A stretch of 64,000 bases of DNA from Molanna angustata (GCA_963576475.1 OY754977.1:9117089-9181088); one strand, 5' to 3'. Positions 20,810-37,400 are shown, counted from the stretch's first letter. Numbers and translations: made by a program. The notes: generated by a model not told the origin, from the letters alone.

Positions 20810-23800
20810 ACTCTCCACACCACAAATATTGACAATGAAATATTTTATTCATTCTAAATTTTACTACCAGGAATATAAATTTTCTAACGATAGTATATTT
20901 TCATGTTAAGATAGACAAACTATTAATGCCGTATAGTGAAGAATGCTTATGTTGTATGAAATATTTTAAAAAAAGCAGATAAATTTTGATTTAAAGAACG
21001 CGAGAGCATTTTCAAAATTTTGACACGTGATATCATATGAAGATTTTTTTGTTATTTATGGAAAGCTAATCAGTTCTATGTTCAAGCTCTTTACATTATA
21101 ACATGAAATCAAATTACTGAACGTTTCCATACATAGAAATTTATCTAATTTCATTTTTATTCATACTAAATGTTACTATCAGGAATATAAATTTTCTTCC
21201 GATAGTATATTTTTATGTTAAGATAGACAAACTATTAATGCAGTATAGTGAAGAATGCTTATGTTGTATGAAATATTTTTAAAAAAGCACATAAATTTTG
21301 TTTTAAAGAACGCAAGAGTATTTTCCAAATTTTGACAGGTGATATCATATGAAGAATTTTTTTGTTATTTATGGAAAGCTAATCAGTTCTATGTTCAAGC
21401 TCTTTACATTATAACATGAAATCAAATTATTGAACTTTTCCATACATAGAAATTTATCTAATTACATTTTTATTCATACTAAATGTTACTACCAGGAATA
21501 TAAATTTTCTTCCGATAGTATATTTTTATGTTAAGATAGACAAACTATTAATGCAGTATAGGGAAGAATGCTTATGTTGTATGAAATATTTTAAAAAAAG
21601 CAGATAAATTTTGTTCTAAATAACGCGAGAGCATTTTCCAAATTTTGACAGGTGATATCATATGAAGATTTTTTTTGTTATTTATGGAAAGCTAATCAGT
21701 TCTATGTTCAAGCTCTTTACATTATAACATGAAATCAAATTACTGAACGTTTCCATACATAGAAATTTATCTAATTACATTTTTATTCATACTAAATGTT
21801 ACTATCAGGAATATAAATTTTCTTCCGATAGTATATTTTTATGTTAAGATAGACAAACTATTAATGCAGTATAGTGAAGAATGCTTATGTTGTATGAAAT
21901 ATTTTTAAAAAAGCAGATAAATTTTGTTTTAAAGAACGCAAGAGTATTTTCCAAATTTTGACAGGTGATATCATATGAAGAATTTTTTTGTTATTTATGG
22001 AAAGCTAATCAGTTCTATGTTCAAGCTCTTTACATTATAACATGAAATCAAATTACTGAACGTTTCCATACATAGAAATTTATCTAATTACATTTTTATT
22101 CATACTAAATGTTACTATCAGGAATATAAATTTTCTTCCGATAGTATATTTTTATGTTAAGATAGACAAACTATTAATGCAGTATAGGGAAGAATGCTTA
22201 TGTTGTATGAAATATTTTAAAAAAAGCAGATAAATTTTGTTCTAAAGAACGCGAGAGCATTTTCCAAATTTGGACAGGTGATATCATATGAAGAATTTTT
22301 TTGTTATTTATGGAAAGCTAATCAGTTCTATGTTCAAGCTCTTTACATTATAACATGAAATCAAATTACTGAACTTTTCCATACATAGAAATTTATCTAA
22401 TTACATTTTTATTCATACTAAATGTTACTACCAGGAATATAAATTTTCTTCCGATAGTATATTTTTATGTTAAGATAAACAAACTATTAATGCAGTATAG
22501 TGAAGAATGCTTATATTGTATGAAATATTTTAAAAAAAGCAGATAAATTTTGATTTAAAGAACGCGAGAGCATTTTCAAAATTTTGACACGTGATATCAT
22601 ATGAAGATTTTTTTGTTATTTATGGAAAGCTAATCAGTTCTATGTTCAAGCTCTTTACATTATAACATGAAATCAAATTACTGAACGTTTCCATACATAG
22701 AAATTTATCTAATTACATTTTTATTCATACTAAATGTTACTATCAGGAATATAAATTTTCTTCCGATAGTATATTTTTATGTTAAGATAGACAAACTATT
22801 AATGCAGTATAGTGAAGAATGCTTATGTTGTATGAAATATTTTTAAAAAAGCAGATAAATTTTGATTTAAAGAACGCGAGAGCATTTTCAAAATTGTGAC
22901 ACGTGATATCATATGAAGATTTTTTTGTTATTTATGGAAAGCTAATCAGTTCTATGTTCAAGCTCTTTACATTATAACATGAAATCAAATTACTGAACGT
23001 TTCCATACATAGAAATTTATCTAATTACATTTTTATTCATACTAAATGTTACTATCAGGAATATAAATTTTCTTCCGATAGTATATTTTTATGTTAAGAT
23101 AAACAAACTATTAATGCAGTATAGTGAAGAATGCTTATGTTGTATGAAATATTTTAAAAAAAGCAGATAAATTTTGTTTTAAAGAACGCGAGAGCATTTT
23201 CAAAATTTTGACACGTGATATTATATGAAGAATTTTTTTGTTATTTATGGAAAGCTAATCAGTTCTATGTTCAAGCTCTTTACATAATAACATGAAATCA
23301 AATTACTGAACGTTTCCATACATAGAAATTTATCTAATTACATTTTTATTCATACTAAATGTTACTATCAGGAATATAAATTTTCTTCCGATAGTATATT
23401 TTTATGTTAAGATAGACAAACTATTAATGCAGTATAGGGAAGAATGCTTATGTTGTATGAAATATTTTAAAAAAAGCAGATAAATTTTGTTCTAAATAAC
23501 GCGAGAGCATTTTCCAAATTTTGACAGGTGATATCATATGAAGATTTTTTTTGTTATTTATGGAAAGCTATTCAGTTCTATGTTCAAGCTCTTTACATTA
23601 TAACATGAAATCAAATTACTGAACTTTTCCATACATAGAAATTTATCTAATTACATTTTTATTCATACTAAATGTTACTATCAGGAATGTAAATTTTCTT
23701 CCGATAGTATATTTTTATGTTAAGATAAACAAACTATTAATGCAGTATAGTGAAGAATGCTTATGTTGTATGAAATATTTTAAAAAAAGCAGATAAATTT

Positions 23801-26800
23801 TGTTCTAAAGAACGCGAGAGCATTTTCCAAATTTTGACAGGTGATATCATATGAAGATTTTTTTTGTTATTTATGGAAAGCTAATCAGTTCTATGTTCAA
23901 GCTCTTTACATTATAACATGAAATCAAATTACTGAACTTTTCCATACATAGAAATTTATCTAATTACATTTTTATTCATACTAAATGTTACTACCAGGAA
24001 TATAAATTTTCTTCCGATAGTATATTTTTATGTTAAGATAAACAAACTATTAATGCAGTATAGTGAAGAATGCTTATATTGTATGAAATATTTTAAAAAA
24101 AGCAGATAAATTTTGATTTAAAGAACGCGAGAGCATTTTCAAAATTTTGACACGTGATATCATATGAAGATTTTTTTGTTATTTATGGAAAGCTAATCAG
24201 TTCTATGTTCAAGCTCTTTACATTATAACATGAAATCAAATTACTGAACGTTTCCATACATAGAAATTTATCTAATTACATTTTTATTCATACTAAATGT
24301 TACTATCAGGAATATAAATTTTCTTCCGATAGTATATTTTTATGTTAAGATAGACAAACTATTAATGCAGTATAGTGAAGAATGCTTATGTTGTATGAAA
24401 TATTTTTAAAAAAGCAGATAAATTTTGTTTTAAAGAACGCAAGAGTATTTTCCAAATTTTGACAGGTGATATCATATGAAGAATTTTTTTGTTATTTATG
24501 GAAAGCTAATCAGTTCTATGTTCAAGCTCTTTACATTATAACATGAAATCAAATTACTGAACGTTTCCATACATAGAAATTTATCTAATTACATTTTTAT
24601 TCATACTAAATGTTACTATCAGGAATATAAATTTTCTTCCGATAGTATATTTTTATGTTAAGATAGACAAACTATTAATGCAGTATAGTGAAGAATGCTT
24701 ATGTTGTATGAAATATTTTTAAAAAAGCAGATAAATTTTGATTTAAAGAACGCGAGAGCATTTTCAAAATTGTGACACGTGATATCATATGAAGATTTTT
24801 TTGTTATTTATGGAAAGCTAATCAGTTCTATGTTCAAGCTCTTTACATTATAACATGAAATCAAATTACTGAACGTTTCCATACATAGAAATTTATCTAA
24901 TTACATTTTTATTCATACTAAATGTTACTATCAGGAATATAAATTTTCTTCCGATAGTATATTTTTATGTTAAGATAAACAAACTATTAATGCAGTATAG
25001 TGAAGAATGCTTATGTTGTATGAAATATTTTAAAAAAAGCAGATAAATTTTGTTTTAAAGAACGCGAGAGCATTCTCAAAATTTTGACACGTGATATTAT
25101 ATGAAGAATTTTTTTGTTATTTATGGAAAGCTAATCAGTTCTATGTTCAAGCTCTTTACATAATAACATGAAATCAAATTACTGAACGTTTCCATACATA
25201 GAAATTTATCTAATTACATTTTTATTCATACTAAATGTTACTATCAGGAATATAAATTTTCTTCCGATAGTATATTTTTATGTTAAGATAGACAAACTAT
25301 TAATGCAGTATAGGGAAGAATGCTTATGTTGTATGAAATATTTTAAAAAAAGCAGATAAATTTTGTTCTAAATAACGCGAGAGCATTTTCCAAATTTTGA
25401 CAGGTGATATCATATGAAGATTTTTTTTGTTATTTATGGAAAGCTATTCAGTTCTATGTTCAAGCTCTTTACATTATAACATGAAATCAAATTACTGAAC
25501 TTTTCCATACATAGAAATTTATCTAATTACATTTTTATTCATACTAAATGTTACTATCAGGAATGTAAATTTTCTTCCGATAGTATATTTTTATGTTAAG
25601 ATAAACAAACTATTAATGCAGTATAGTGAAGAATGCTTATGTTGTATGAAATATTTTAAAAAAAGCAGATAAATTTTGTTCTAAAGAACGCGAGAGCATT
25701 TTCCAAATTTTGACAGGTGATATCATATGAAGATTTTTTTTGTTGTTTATGGAAAGCTAATCAGTTCTATGTTCAAGCTTTTTACATTATAACATGAAAT
25801 CAAATTACTGAACTTTTCCATACATAGAAATTTATCTAATTACATTTTTATTCATACTAAATGTTACTATCAGGAATATAAATTTTCTTCCGATAGTATA
25901 TTTTTATGTTAAGATAAACAAACTATTAATGCAGTATAGTGAAGAATGCTTATGTTGTATGAAATATTTAAAAAAAAGCAGATAAATTTTGTTCTAAAGA
26001 ACGCGAGAGCATTTTCCAAATTTTGACAGGTGATATCATATGAAGATTTTTTTTTGATTTATGGAAAGCTAATCAGTTCTATGTTCAAGTTCTTTACATT
26101 ATAACATGAAATCAAATTACTGAACGTTTCCATACATAGAAATTTATCTAATTACATTTTTATTCATACTAAATTTTACTATCAGGAATATAAATTTTCT
26201 TCCGATAGTATATATTTATGTTAAGATAAACAAACTATTAATGCAGTATAGTGAAGAATGCTTATGTTGTATGAAATATTTTAAAAAAAGCAGATAAATT
26301 TTGTTTTAAAGAACGCGAGAGCATTTTCAAAATTTTGACACGTGATATTATATGAAGATTTTTTTTGTTATTTATGGAAAGCTAATCAGTTCTATGTTCA
26401 AGCTCTTTACATTATAACATGAAATCAAATTACTGAACTTTTCCATACATAGAAATTTATCTTATTACATTTTTATTCATACTAAATGTTACTATCAGGA
26501 ATATAAATTTTCTTCCGATAGTATATTTTTATGTTAAGATAAACAAACTATTAATGCAGTATAGTGAAGAATGCTTATGTTGTATGAAATATTTTAAAAA
26601 AAGCAGATAAATTTTGTTTTAAAGAACGCGAAGGCATTTTCAAAATTTTGACACGTGATATTATATGAAGATTTTTTTTTGATTTATGGAAAGCTAATCA
26701 GTTCTATGTTCAAGTTCTTTACATTATAACATGAAATCAAATTACTGAACGTTTCCATACATAGAAATTTATCTAATTACATTTTTATTCATACTAAATG

Positions 26801-27700
26801 TTACTATCAGGAATATAAATTTTCTTCCGATAGTATATTTTTATGTTAAGATAAACAAACTATTAATGCAGTATAGTGAAGAATGCTTATGTTGTATGAA
26901 ATATTTTAAAAAAAGCAGATAAATTTTGTTCTAAAGAACGCGAGAGCATTTTCCAAATTTTGACAGGTGATATCATATGAAGATTTTTTTTGTTATTTAT
27001 GGAAAGCTAATCAGTTCTATGTTCAAGCTCTTTACATTATAACATGAAATCAAATTACTGAACTTTTCCATACATAGAAATTTATCTAATTACATTTTTA
27101 TTCATACTAAATGTTACTATCAGGAATATAAATTTTCTTCCGATAGTATATTTTTATGTTAAGATAGACAAACTATTAATGGAGTATAGGGAAGAATGCT
27201 TATTTTGTATGAAATATTTTAAAAAAAGCAGATAAATTTTGTTCTAAAGAACGCGAGAGCATTTTCCAAATTTTGACAGGTGATATCATATGAAGATTTT
27301 TTTTGTTATTTATGGAAAGCTAATCAGTTCTATTTTCAAGCTCTTTACATTATAACATGAAATCAAATTACTGAACGTTTCCATAAATAGAAATTTATCT
27401 AATTACATTTTTATTCATACTAAATGTTACTAACAGGAATATAAATTTTCTTCCGATAGTATATTTTTATGTTAAGATAGACAAACTATTAATGCAGTAT
27501 AGTGAAGACTGCTTATGTTGTATGAAATATTTTAAAAAAAGCAGATAAATTTTGTTTCAAAGAGCGTTAGAGCATTTTGACAATGTTGACACGTGATATC
27601 ATATGAAGAAATTTTATGATATCTATGAAAAGCTAATCAGTTCTAAGTTCAAGCTATTAATATTCTTATATCAATATGAAATCAATGAACTGAACATTGC
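20810..27700. repeat. ~313-bp satellite array, block 1 (about 22 monomers)
   Basis: Head-to-tail monomers. For example, TCAGTTCTATGTTCAAGCTC recurs at 21,070, 21,383, 21,696 and 22,009, a period of 313 bp. Each monomer also has CTTCCGATAGTATATTTTTA and GATATCATATGAAGA. Variants repeat with a ~1,876-bp (six-monomer) period, such as the CATAATAAC variant at 23,283 and 25,159. The first monomer and the last ones are more diverged than the interior. The left edge begins ACTCTCCACAC at 20,810. There are no ORFs over 60 codons, so it does not code for protein. Confidence 0.97.
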
Positions 27701-28385
27701 CAAATATAAAAAAATTCTCTTGTTACATATAAGTTTCATACAAATATCCATTAAATAAAATATAATTTTTGAAACCGTTGAATATTTTTCTTTTAACATT
27801 GACCAACTTTGAATACAATTTTATGAAGATTCTTGGTGTTGTATAAATAGTTGAAACCAAATTAAAATATCTCTAATTTCCAGGTCGTGAGAGCATTTTT
27901 TCAGTTTTAATAGATGAAATCATAAAGAAACATTGGGAAAAAATGAACCGTTGTCTATGGAAAACTAATCAGCTCTAAGTTTATGGACTAAACACATGTG
28001 ATATCAATATGAAGTCAATCGGACTTATAGTTTGGGCTGCAGAGAGGACACAAAAAAAAAACAACGTAAATGATGAATTCATAGAGAAGAAATCAAAAGT
28101 TGTCTATGGAAAACTAATCAGCTCTAGGTCTTTGCACTTTACACATATGATGTTAATATGAAGTCGATCAGACTTATAGTTTGGGCTGTAGAGAGGACAC
28201 AAAAAAGATAAATGCTACGGCGTACGGCGTACGGCGTACAGCGTATACGCCATACACACAAACACATCACGACGAAACTCATAGTGTGCATTCTCTACAT
28301 GATACCCATTGAGAAATTGATGTAAAAAAAATACGCTTAAATTTTGCGAAATCATGACTCTCCCCTATTCCATAGTGTGGAGAGT
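27701..28385. repeat. Satellite block right edge, copy 1
   Basis: Progressively diverged monomers (AAAACTAATCAGCTCTAAG and GACTTATAGTTTGGGCTG blocks) are followed by three TACGGCG heptamers, a palindrome GCGTATACGC and a terminal hairpin ACTCTCC/GGAGAGT ending at 28,385. It is almost identical to 39,940-40,637. GTGTGGAGAGT at the end is the reverse complement of ACTCTCCACAC at 20,810. Confidence 0.9.
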
Positions 28386-28401
28386 AATAATAATAAACTG
28401 T

Positions 28402-31400
28402 TTTTTCTAGTATATAATTTTTCTTCCGATAGTATATTTTTATGATAAGATAGACAAACTTTTAATGCAGTATGGTGTAGAATGCTTATGTTGCATGAAA
28501 TATTTTATAAAAAGCAGATAAATTTTGTTTTAAAGAACGCAAGAGCATTTTCCAAATTTTGACAGGTGATATCATATGAAGATTTTTTTTGTTATTTATG
28601 GAAAGCTAATCAGTTCTATGTTCAAGCTCTTTACATTATAACATGAAATCAAATTATTGAACTTTTCCATACATAGAAATTTATCTAATTACATTTTTAT
28701 TCATACTAAATGTTACTACCAGGAATATAAATTTTCTTCCGATAGTATATTTTTATGTTAAGATAAACAAACTATTAATGCAGTATAGTGAAGAATGCTT
28801 ATGTTGTATGAAATATTTTAAAAAAAGCAGATAAATTTTGATTTAAAGAACGCGAGAGCATTTTCAAAATTTTGACACGTGATATCATATGAAGATTTTT
28901 TTGTTATTTATGGAAAGCTAATCAGTTCTATGTTCAAGCTCTTTACATTATAACATGAAATCAAATTACTGAACGTTTCCATACATAGAAATTTATCTAA
29001 TTACATTTTTATTCATACTAAATGTTACTATCAGGAATATAAATTTTCTTCCGATAGTATATTTTTATGTTAAGATAGACAAACTATTAATGCAGTATAG
29101 GGAAGAATGCTTATGTTGTATGAAATATTTTAAAAAAAGCAGATAAATTTTGTTCTAAAGAACGCGAGAGCATTTTCCAAATTTGGACAGGTGATATCAT
29201 ATGAAGAATTTTTTTGTTATTTATGGAAAGCTAATCAGTTCTATGTTCAAGCTCTTTACATTATAACATGAAATCAAATTACTGAACTTTTCCATACATA
29301 GAAATTTATCTAATTACATTTTTATTCATACTAAATGTTACTACCAGGAATATAAATTTTCTTCCGATAGTATATTTTTATGTTAAGATAAACAAACTAT
29401 TAATGCAGTATAGTGAAGAATGCTTATATTGTATGAAATATTTTAAAAAAAGCAGATAAATTTTGATTTAAAGAACGCGAGAGCATTTTCAAAATTTTGA
29501 CACGTGATATCATATGAAGATTTTTTTGTTATTTATGGAAAGCTAATCAGTTCTATGTTCAAGCTCTTTACATTATAACATGAAATCAAATTACTGAACG
29601 TTTCCATACATAGAAATTTATCTAATTACATTTTTATTCATACTAAATGTTACTATCAGGAATATAAATTTTCTTCCGATAGTATATTTTTATGTTAAGA
29701 TAGACAAACTATTAATGCAGTATAGTGAAGAATGCTTATGTTGTATGAAATATTTTTAAAAAAGCAGATAAATTTTGTTTTAAAGAACGCAAGAGTATTT
29801 TCCAAATTTTGACAGGTGATATCATATGAAGAATTTTTTTGTTATTTATGGAAAGCTAATCAGTTCTATGTTCAAGCTCTTTACATTATAACATGAAATC
29901 AAATTACTGAACGTTTCCATACATAGAAATTTATCTAATTACATTTTTATTCATACTAAATGTTACTATCAGGAATATAAATTTTCTTCCGATAGTATAT
30001 TTTTATGTTAAGATAGACAAACTATTAATGCAGTATAGGGAAGAATGCTTATGTTGTATGAAATATTTTAAAAAAAGCAGATAAATTTTGTTCTAAAGAA
30101 CGCGAGAGCATTTTCCAAATTTGGACAGGTGATATCATATGAAGAATTTTTTTGTTATTTATGGAAAGCTAATCAGTTCTATGTTCAAGCTCTTTACATT
30201 ATAACATGAAATCAAATTACTGAACTTTTCCATACATAGAAATTTATCTAATTACATTTTTATTCATACTAAATGTTACTACCAGGAATATAAATTTTCT
30301 TCCGATAGTATATTTTTATGTTAAGATAAACAAACTATTAATGCAGTATAGTGAAGAATGCTTATATTGTATGAAATATTTTAAAAAAAGCAGATAAATT
30401 TTGATTTAAAGAACGCGAGAGCATTTTCAAAATTTTGACACGTGATATCATATGAAGATTTTTTTGTTATTTATGGAAAGCTAATCAGTTCTATGTTCAA
30501 GCTCTTTACATTATAACATGAAATCAAATTACTGAACGTTTCCATACATAGAAATTTATCTAATTACATTTTTATTCATACTAAATGTTACTATCAGGAA
30601 TATAAATTTTCTTCCGATAGTATATTTTTATGTTAAGATAGACAAACTATTAATGCAGTATAGTGAAGAATGCTTATGTTGTATGAAATATTTTTAAAAA
30701 AGCAGATAAATTTTGATTTAAAGAACGCGAGAGCATTTTCAAAATTGTGACACGTGATATCATATGAAGATTTTTTTGTTATTTATGGAAAGCTAATCAG
30801 TTCTATGTTCAAGCTCTTTACATTATAACATGAAATCAAATTACTGAACGTTTCCATACATAGAAATTTATCTAATTACATTTTTATTCATACTAAATGT
30901 TACTATCAGGAATATAAATTTTCTTCCGATAGTATATTTTTATGTTAAGATAAACAAACTATTAATGCAGTATAGTGAAGAATGCTTATGTTGTATGAAA
31001 TATTTTAAAAAAAGCAGATAAATTTTGTTTTAAAGAACGCGAGAGCATTTTCAAAATTTTAACACGTGATATTATATGAAGAATTTTTTTGTTATTTATG
31101 GAAAGCTAATCAGTTCTATGTTCAAGCTCTTTACATAATAACATGAAATCAAATTACTGAACGTTTCCATACATAGAAATTTATCTAATTACATTTTTAT
31201 TCATACTAAATGTTACTATCAGGAATATAAATTTTCTTCCGATAGTATATTTTTATGTTAAGATAGACAAACTATTAATGCAGTATAGGGAAGAATGCTT
31301 ATGTTGTATGAAATATTTTAAAAAAAGCAGATAAATTTTGTTCTAAATAACGCGAGAGCATTTTCCAAATTTTGACAGGTGATATCATATGAAGATTTTT

Positions 31401-34400
31401 TTTGTTATTTATGGAAAGCTATTCAGTTCTATGTTCAAGCTCTTTACATTATAACATGAAATCAAATTACTGAACTTTTCCATACATAGAAATTTATCTA
31501 ATTACATTTTTATTCATACTAAATGTTACTATCAGGAATGTAAATTTTCTTCCGATAGTATATTTTTATGTTAAGATAAACAAACTATTAATGCAGTATA
31601 GTGAAGAATGCTTATGTTGTATGAAATATTTTAAAAAAAGCAGATAAATTTTGTTCTAAAGAACGCGAGAGCATTTTCCAAATTTTGACAGGTGATATCA
31701 TATGAAGATTTTTTTTGTTGTTTATGGAAAGCTAATCAGTTCTATGTTCAAGCTTTTTACATTATAACATGAAATCAAATTACTGAACTTTTCCATACAT
31801 AGAAATTTATCTAATTACATTTTTATTCATACTAAATGTTACTATCAGGAATATAAATTTTCTTCCGATAGTATATTTTTATGTTAAGATAAACAAACTA
31901 TTAATGCAGTATAGTGAAGAATGCTTATGTTGTATGAAATATTTTAAAAAAGCAGATAAATTTTGTTCTAAAGAACGCGAGAGCATTTTCCAAATTTTGA
32001 CAGGTGATATCATATGAAGATTTTTTTTGTTATTTATGGAAAGCTAATCAGTTCTATGTTCAAGCTCTTAACATTATAACATGAAATCAAATTACTGAAC
32101 TTTTCCATACATAGAAATTTATCTTATTACATTTTTATTCATACTAAATGTTACTATCAGGAATATAAATTTTCTTCCGATAGTATATTTTTATGTTAAG
32201 ATAAACAAACTATTAATGCAGTATAGTGAAGAATGCTTATGTTGTATGAAATATTTTAAAAAAAGCAGATAAATTTTGTTTTAAAGAACGCGAAGGCATT
32301 TTTACAAAATTTTGACACGTGATATTATATGAAGATTTTTTTTTGATTTATGGAAAGCTAATCAGTTCTATGTTCAAGTTCTTTACATTATAACATGAAA
32401 TCAAATTACTGAACGTTTCCATACATAGAAATTTATCTAATTACATTTTTATTCATACTAAATGTTACTATCAGGAATATAAATTTTCTTCCGATAGTAT
32501 ATTTTTATGTTAAGATAAACAAACTATTAATGCAGTATAGTGAAGAATGCTTATGTTGTATGAAATATTTTAAAAAAAGCAGATAAATTTTGTTTTAAAG
32601 AACGCGAGAGCATTTTCAAAATTTTGATACGTGATATTATATGAAGAATTTTTTTGTTATTTATGGAAAGCTAATCAGTTCTATGTTCAAGCTCTTTACA
32701 TAATAACATGAAATCAAATTACTGAACGTTTCCATACATAGAAATTTATCTAATTACATTTTTATTCATACTAAATGTTACTATTAGGAATACAAATTTT
32801 CTTCCGATAGTATATTTATATGTTAAGATAGACAAACTATTAATGCAGTATAGGGAAGAATGCTTATGTTGTATGAAATATTTTAAAAAAAGCAGATAAA
32901 TTTTGTTCTAAATAACGCGAGAGCATTTTCCAAATTTTGACAGGTGATATCATATGAAGATTTTTTTTGTTATTTATGGAAAGCTATTCAGTTCTATGTT
33001 CAAGCTCTTTACATTATAACATGAAATCAAATTACTGAACTTTTCCATACATAGAAATTTATCTAATTACATTTTTATTCATACTAAATGTTACTATCAG
33101 GAATGTAAATTTTCTTCCGATAGTATATTTTTATGTTAAGATAAACAAACTATTAATGCAGTATAGTGAAGAATGCTTATGTTGTATGAAATATTTTAAA
33201 AAAAGCAGATAAATTTTGTTCTAAAGAACGCGAGAGCATTTTCCAAATTTTGACAGGTGATATCATATGAAGATTTTTTTTGTTGTTTATGGAAAGCTAA
33301 TCAGTTCTATGTTCAAGCTTTTTACATTATAACATGAAATCAAATTACTGAACTTTTCCATACATAGAAATTTATCTAATTACATTTTTATTCATACTAA
33401 ATGTTACTATCAGGAATATAAATTTTCTTCCGATAGTTTATTTTTATGTTAAGATAAACAAACTATTAATGCAGTATAGTGAAGAATGCTTATGTTGTAT
33501 GAAATATTTAAAAAAAAGCAGATAAATTTTGTTCTAAAGAACGCGAGAGCATTTTCCAAATTTTGACAGGTGATATCATATGAAGATTTTTTTTTGATTT
33601 ATGGAAAGCTAATCAGTTCTATGTTCAAGTTCTTTACATTATAACATGAAATCAAATTACTGAACGTTTCCATACATAGAAATTTATCTAATTACATTTT
33701 TATTCATACTAAATGTTACTATCAGGAATATAAATTTTCTTCCGATAGTATATATTTATGTTAAGATAAACAAACTATTAATGCAGTATAGTGAAGAATG
33801 CTTATGTTGTATGAAATATTTTAAAAAAAGCAGATAAATTTTGTTTTAAAGAACGCGAGAGCATTTTCAAAATTTTGACACGTGATATTATATGAAGATT
33901 TTTTTTGTTATTTATGGAAAGCTAATCAGTTCTATGTTCAAGCTCTTTACATTATATGTAACATGAAATCAAATTACTGAACTTTTCCATACATAGAAAT
34001 TTATCTTATTACATTTTTATTCATACTAAATGTTACTATCAGGAATATAAATTTTCTTCCGATAGTATATTTTTATGTTAAGATAAACAAACTATTAATG
34101 CAGTATAGTGAAGAATGCTTATGTTGTATGAAATATTTTAAAAAAAGCAGATAAATTTTGTTTTAAAGAACGCGAAGGCATTTTCAAAATTTTGACACGT
34201 GATATTATATGAAGATTTTTTTTTGATTTATGGAAAGCTAATCAGTTCTATGTTCAAGTTCTTTACATTATAACATGAAATCAAATTACTGAACGTTTCC
34301 ATACATAGAAATTTATCTAATTACATTTTTATTCATACTAAATGTTACTATCAGGAATATAAATTTTCTTCCGATAGTATATTTTTATGTTAAGATAGAC

Positions 34401-37400
34401 AAACTATTAATGCAGTATAGTGAAGAATGCTTATGTTGTATGAAATATTTTTAAAAAAGCAGATAAATTTTGTTTTAAAGAACGCAAGAGTATTTTCCAA
34501 ATTTTGACAGGTGATATCATATGAAGAATTTTTTTGTTATTTATGGAAAGCTAATCAGTTCTATGTTCAAGCTCTTTACATTATAACATGAAATCAAATT
34601 ACTGAACGTTTCCATACATAGAAATTTATCTAATTACATTTTTATTCATACTAAATGTTACTATCAGGAATATAAATTTTCTTCCGATAGTATATTTTTA
34701 TGTTAAGATAGACAAACTATTAATGCAGTATAGGGAAGAATGCTTATGTTGTATGAAATATTTTAAAAAAAGCAGATAAATTTTGTTCTAAAGAACGCGA
34801 GAGCATTTTCCAAATTTGGACAGGTGATATCATATGAAGAATTTTTTTGTTATTTATGGAAAGCTAATCAGTTCTATGTTCAAGCTCTTTACATTATAAC
34901 ATGAAATCAAATTACTGAACTTTTCCATACATAGAAATTTATCTAATTACATTTTTATTCATACTAAATGTTACTACCAGGAATATAAATTTTCTTCCGA
35001 TAGTATATTTTTATGTTAAGATAAACAAACTATTAATGCAGTATAGTGAAGAATGCTTATATTGTATGAAATATTTTAAAAAAAGCAGATAAATTTTGAT
35101 TTAAAGAACGCGAGAGCATTTTCAAAATTTTGACACGTGATATCATATGAAGATTTTTTTGTTATTTATGGAAAGCTAATCAGTTCTATGTTCAAGCTCT
35201 TTACATTATAACATGAAATCAAATTACTGAACGTTTCCATACATAGAAATTTATCTAATTACATTTTTATTCATACTAAATGTTACTATCAGGAATATAA
35301 ATTTTCTTCCGATAGTATATTTTTATGTTAAGATAGACAAACTATTAATGCAGTATAGTGAAGAATGCTTATGTTGTATGAAATATTTTTAAAAAAGCAG
35401 ATAAATTTTGATTTAAAGAACGCGAGAGCATTTTCAAAATTGTGACACGTGATATCATATGAAGATTTTTTTGTTATTTATGGAAAGCTAATCAGTTCTA
35501 TGTTCAAGCTCTTTACATTATAACATGAAATCAAATTACTGAACGTTTCCATACATAGAAATTTATCTAATTACATTTTTATTCATACTAAATGTTACTA
35601 TCAGGAATATAAATTTTCTTCCGATAGTATATTTTTATGTTAAGATAAACAAACTATTAATGCAGTATAGTGAAGAATGCTTATGTTGTATGAAATATTT
35701 TAAAAAAAGCAGATAAATTTTGTTTTAAAGAACGCGAGAGCATTTTCAAAATTTTAACACGTGATATTATATGAAGAATTTTTTTGTTATTTATGGAAAG
35801 CTAATCAGTTCTATGTTCAAGCTCTTTACATAATAACATGAAATCAAATTACTGAACGTTTCCATACATAGAAATTTATCTAATTACATTTTTATTCATA
35901 CTAAATGTTACTATCAGGAATATAAATTTTCTTCCGATAGTATATTTTTATGTTAAGATAGACAAACTATTAATGCAGTATAGGGAAGAATGCTTATGTT
36001 GTATGAAATATTTTAAAAAAAGCAGATAAATTTTGTTCTAAATAACGCGAGAGCATTTTCCAAATTTTGACAGGTGATATCATATGAAGATTTTTTTTGT
36101 TATTTATGGAAAGCTATTCAGTTCTATGTTCAAGCTCTTTACATTATAACATGAAATCAAATTACTGAACTTTTCCATACATAGAAATTTATCTAATTAC
36201 ATTTTTATTCATACTAAATGTTACTATCAGGAATGTAAATTTTCTTCCGATAGTATATTTTTATGTTAAGATAAACAAACTATTAATGCAGTATAGTGAA
36301 GAATGCTTATGTTGTATGAAATATTTTAAAAAAAGCAGATAAATTTTGTTCTAAAGAACGCGAGAGCATTTTCCAAATTTTGACAGGTGATATCATATGA
36401 AGATTTTTTTTGTTGTTTATGGAAAGCTAATCAGTTCTATGTTCAAGCTTTTTACATTATAACATGAAATCAAATTACTGAACTTTTCCATACATAGAAA
36501 TTTATCTAATTACATTTTTATTCATACTAAATGTTACTATCAGGAATATAAATTTTCTTCCGATAGTATATTTTTATGTTAAGATAAACAAACTATTAAT
36601 GCAGTATAGTGAAGAATGCTTATGTTGTATGAAATATTTTAAAAAAGCAGATAAATTTTGTTCTAAAGAACGCGAGAGCATTTTCCAAATTTTGACAGGT
36701 GATATCATATGAAGATTTTTTTTGTTATTTATGGAAAGCTAATCAGTTCTATGTTCAAGCTCTTAACATTATAACATGAAATCAAATTACTGAACTTTTC
36801 CATACATAGAAATTTATCTTATTACATTTTTATTCATACTAAATGTTACTATCAGGAATATAAATTTTCTTCCGATAGTATATTTTTATGTTAAGATAAA
36901 CAAACTATTAATGCAGTATAGTGAAGAATGCTTATGTTGTATGAAATATTTTAAAAAAAGCAGATAAATTTTGTTTTAAAGAACGCGAAGGCATTTTTAC
37001 AAAATTTTGACACGTGATATTATATGAAGATTTTTTTTTGATTTATGGAAAGCTAATCAGTTCTATGTTCAAGTTCTTTACATTATAACATGAAATCAAA
37101 TTACTGAACGTTTCCATACATAGAAATTTATCTAATTACATTTTTATTCATACTAAATGTTACTATCAGGAATATAAATTTTCTTCCGATAGTATATTTT
37201 TATGTTAAGATAAACAAACTATTAATGCAGTATAGTGAAGAATGCTTATGTTGTATGAAATATTTTAAAAAAAGCAGATAAATTTTGTTTTAAAGAACGC
37301 GAGAGCATTTTCAAAATTTTGATACGTGATATTATATGAAGAATTTTTTTGTTATTTATGGAAAGCTAATCAGTTCTATGTTCAAGCTCTTTACATAATA

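Noticed and set aside
20810..28385. Helitron or TIR transposon boundaries for the satellite
   Set aside because: The 11-bp inverted match at the edges overlaps a hairpin at the right end and no target duplication was seen. I kept it as a question in the findings rather than a call.
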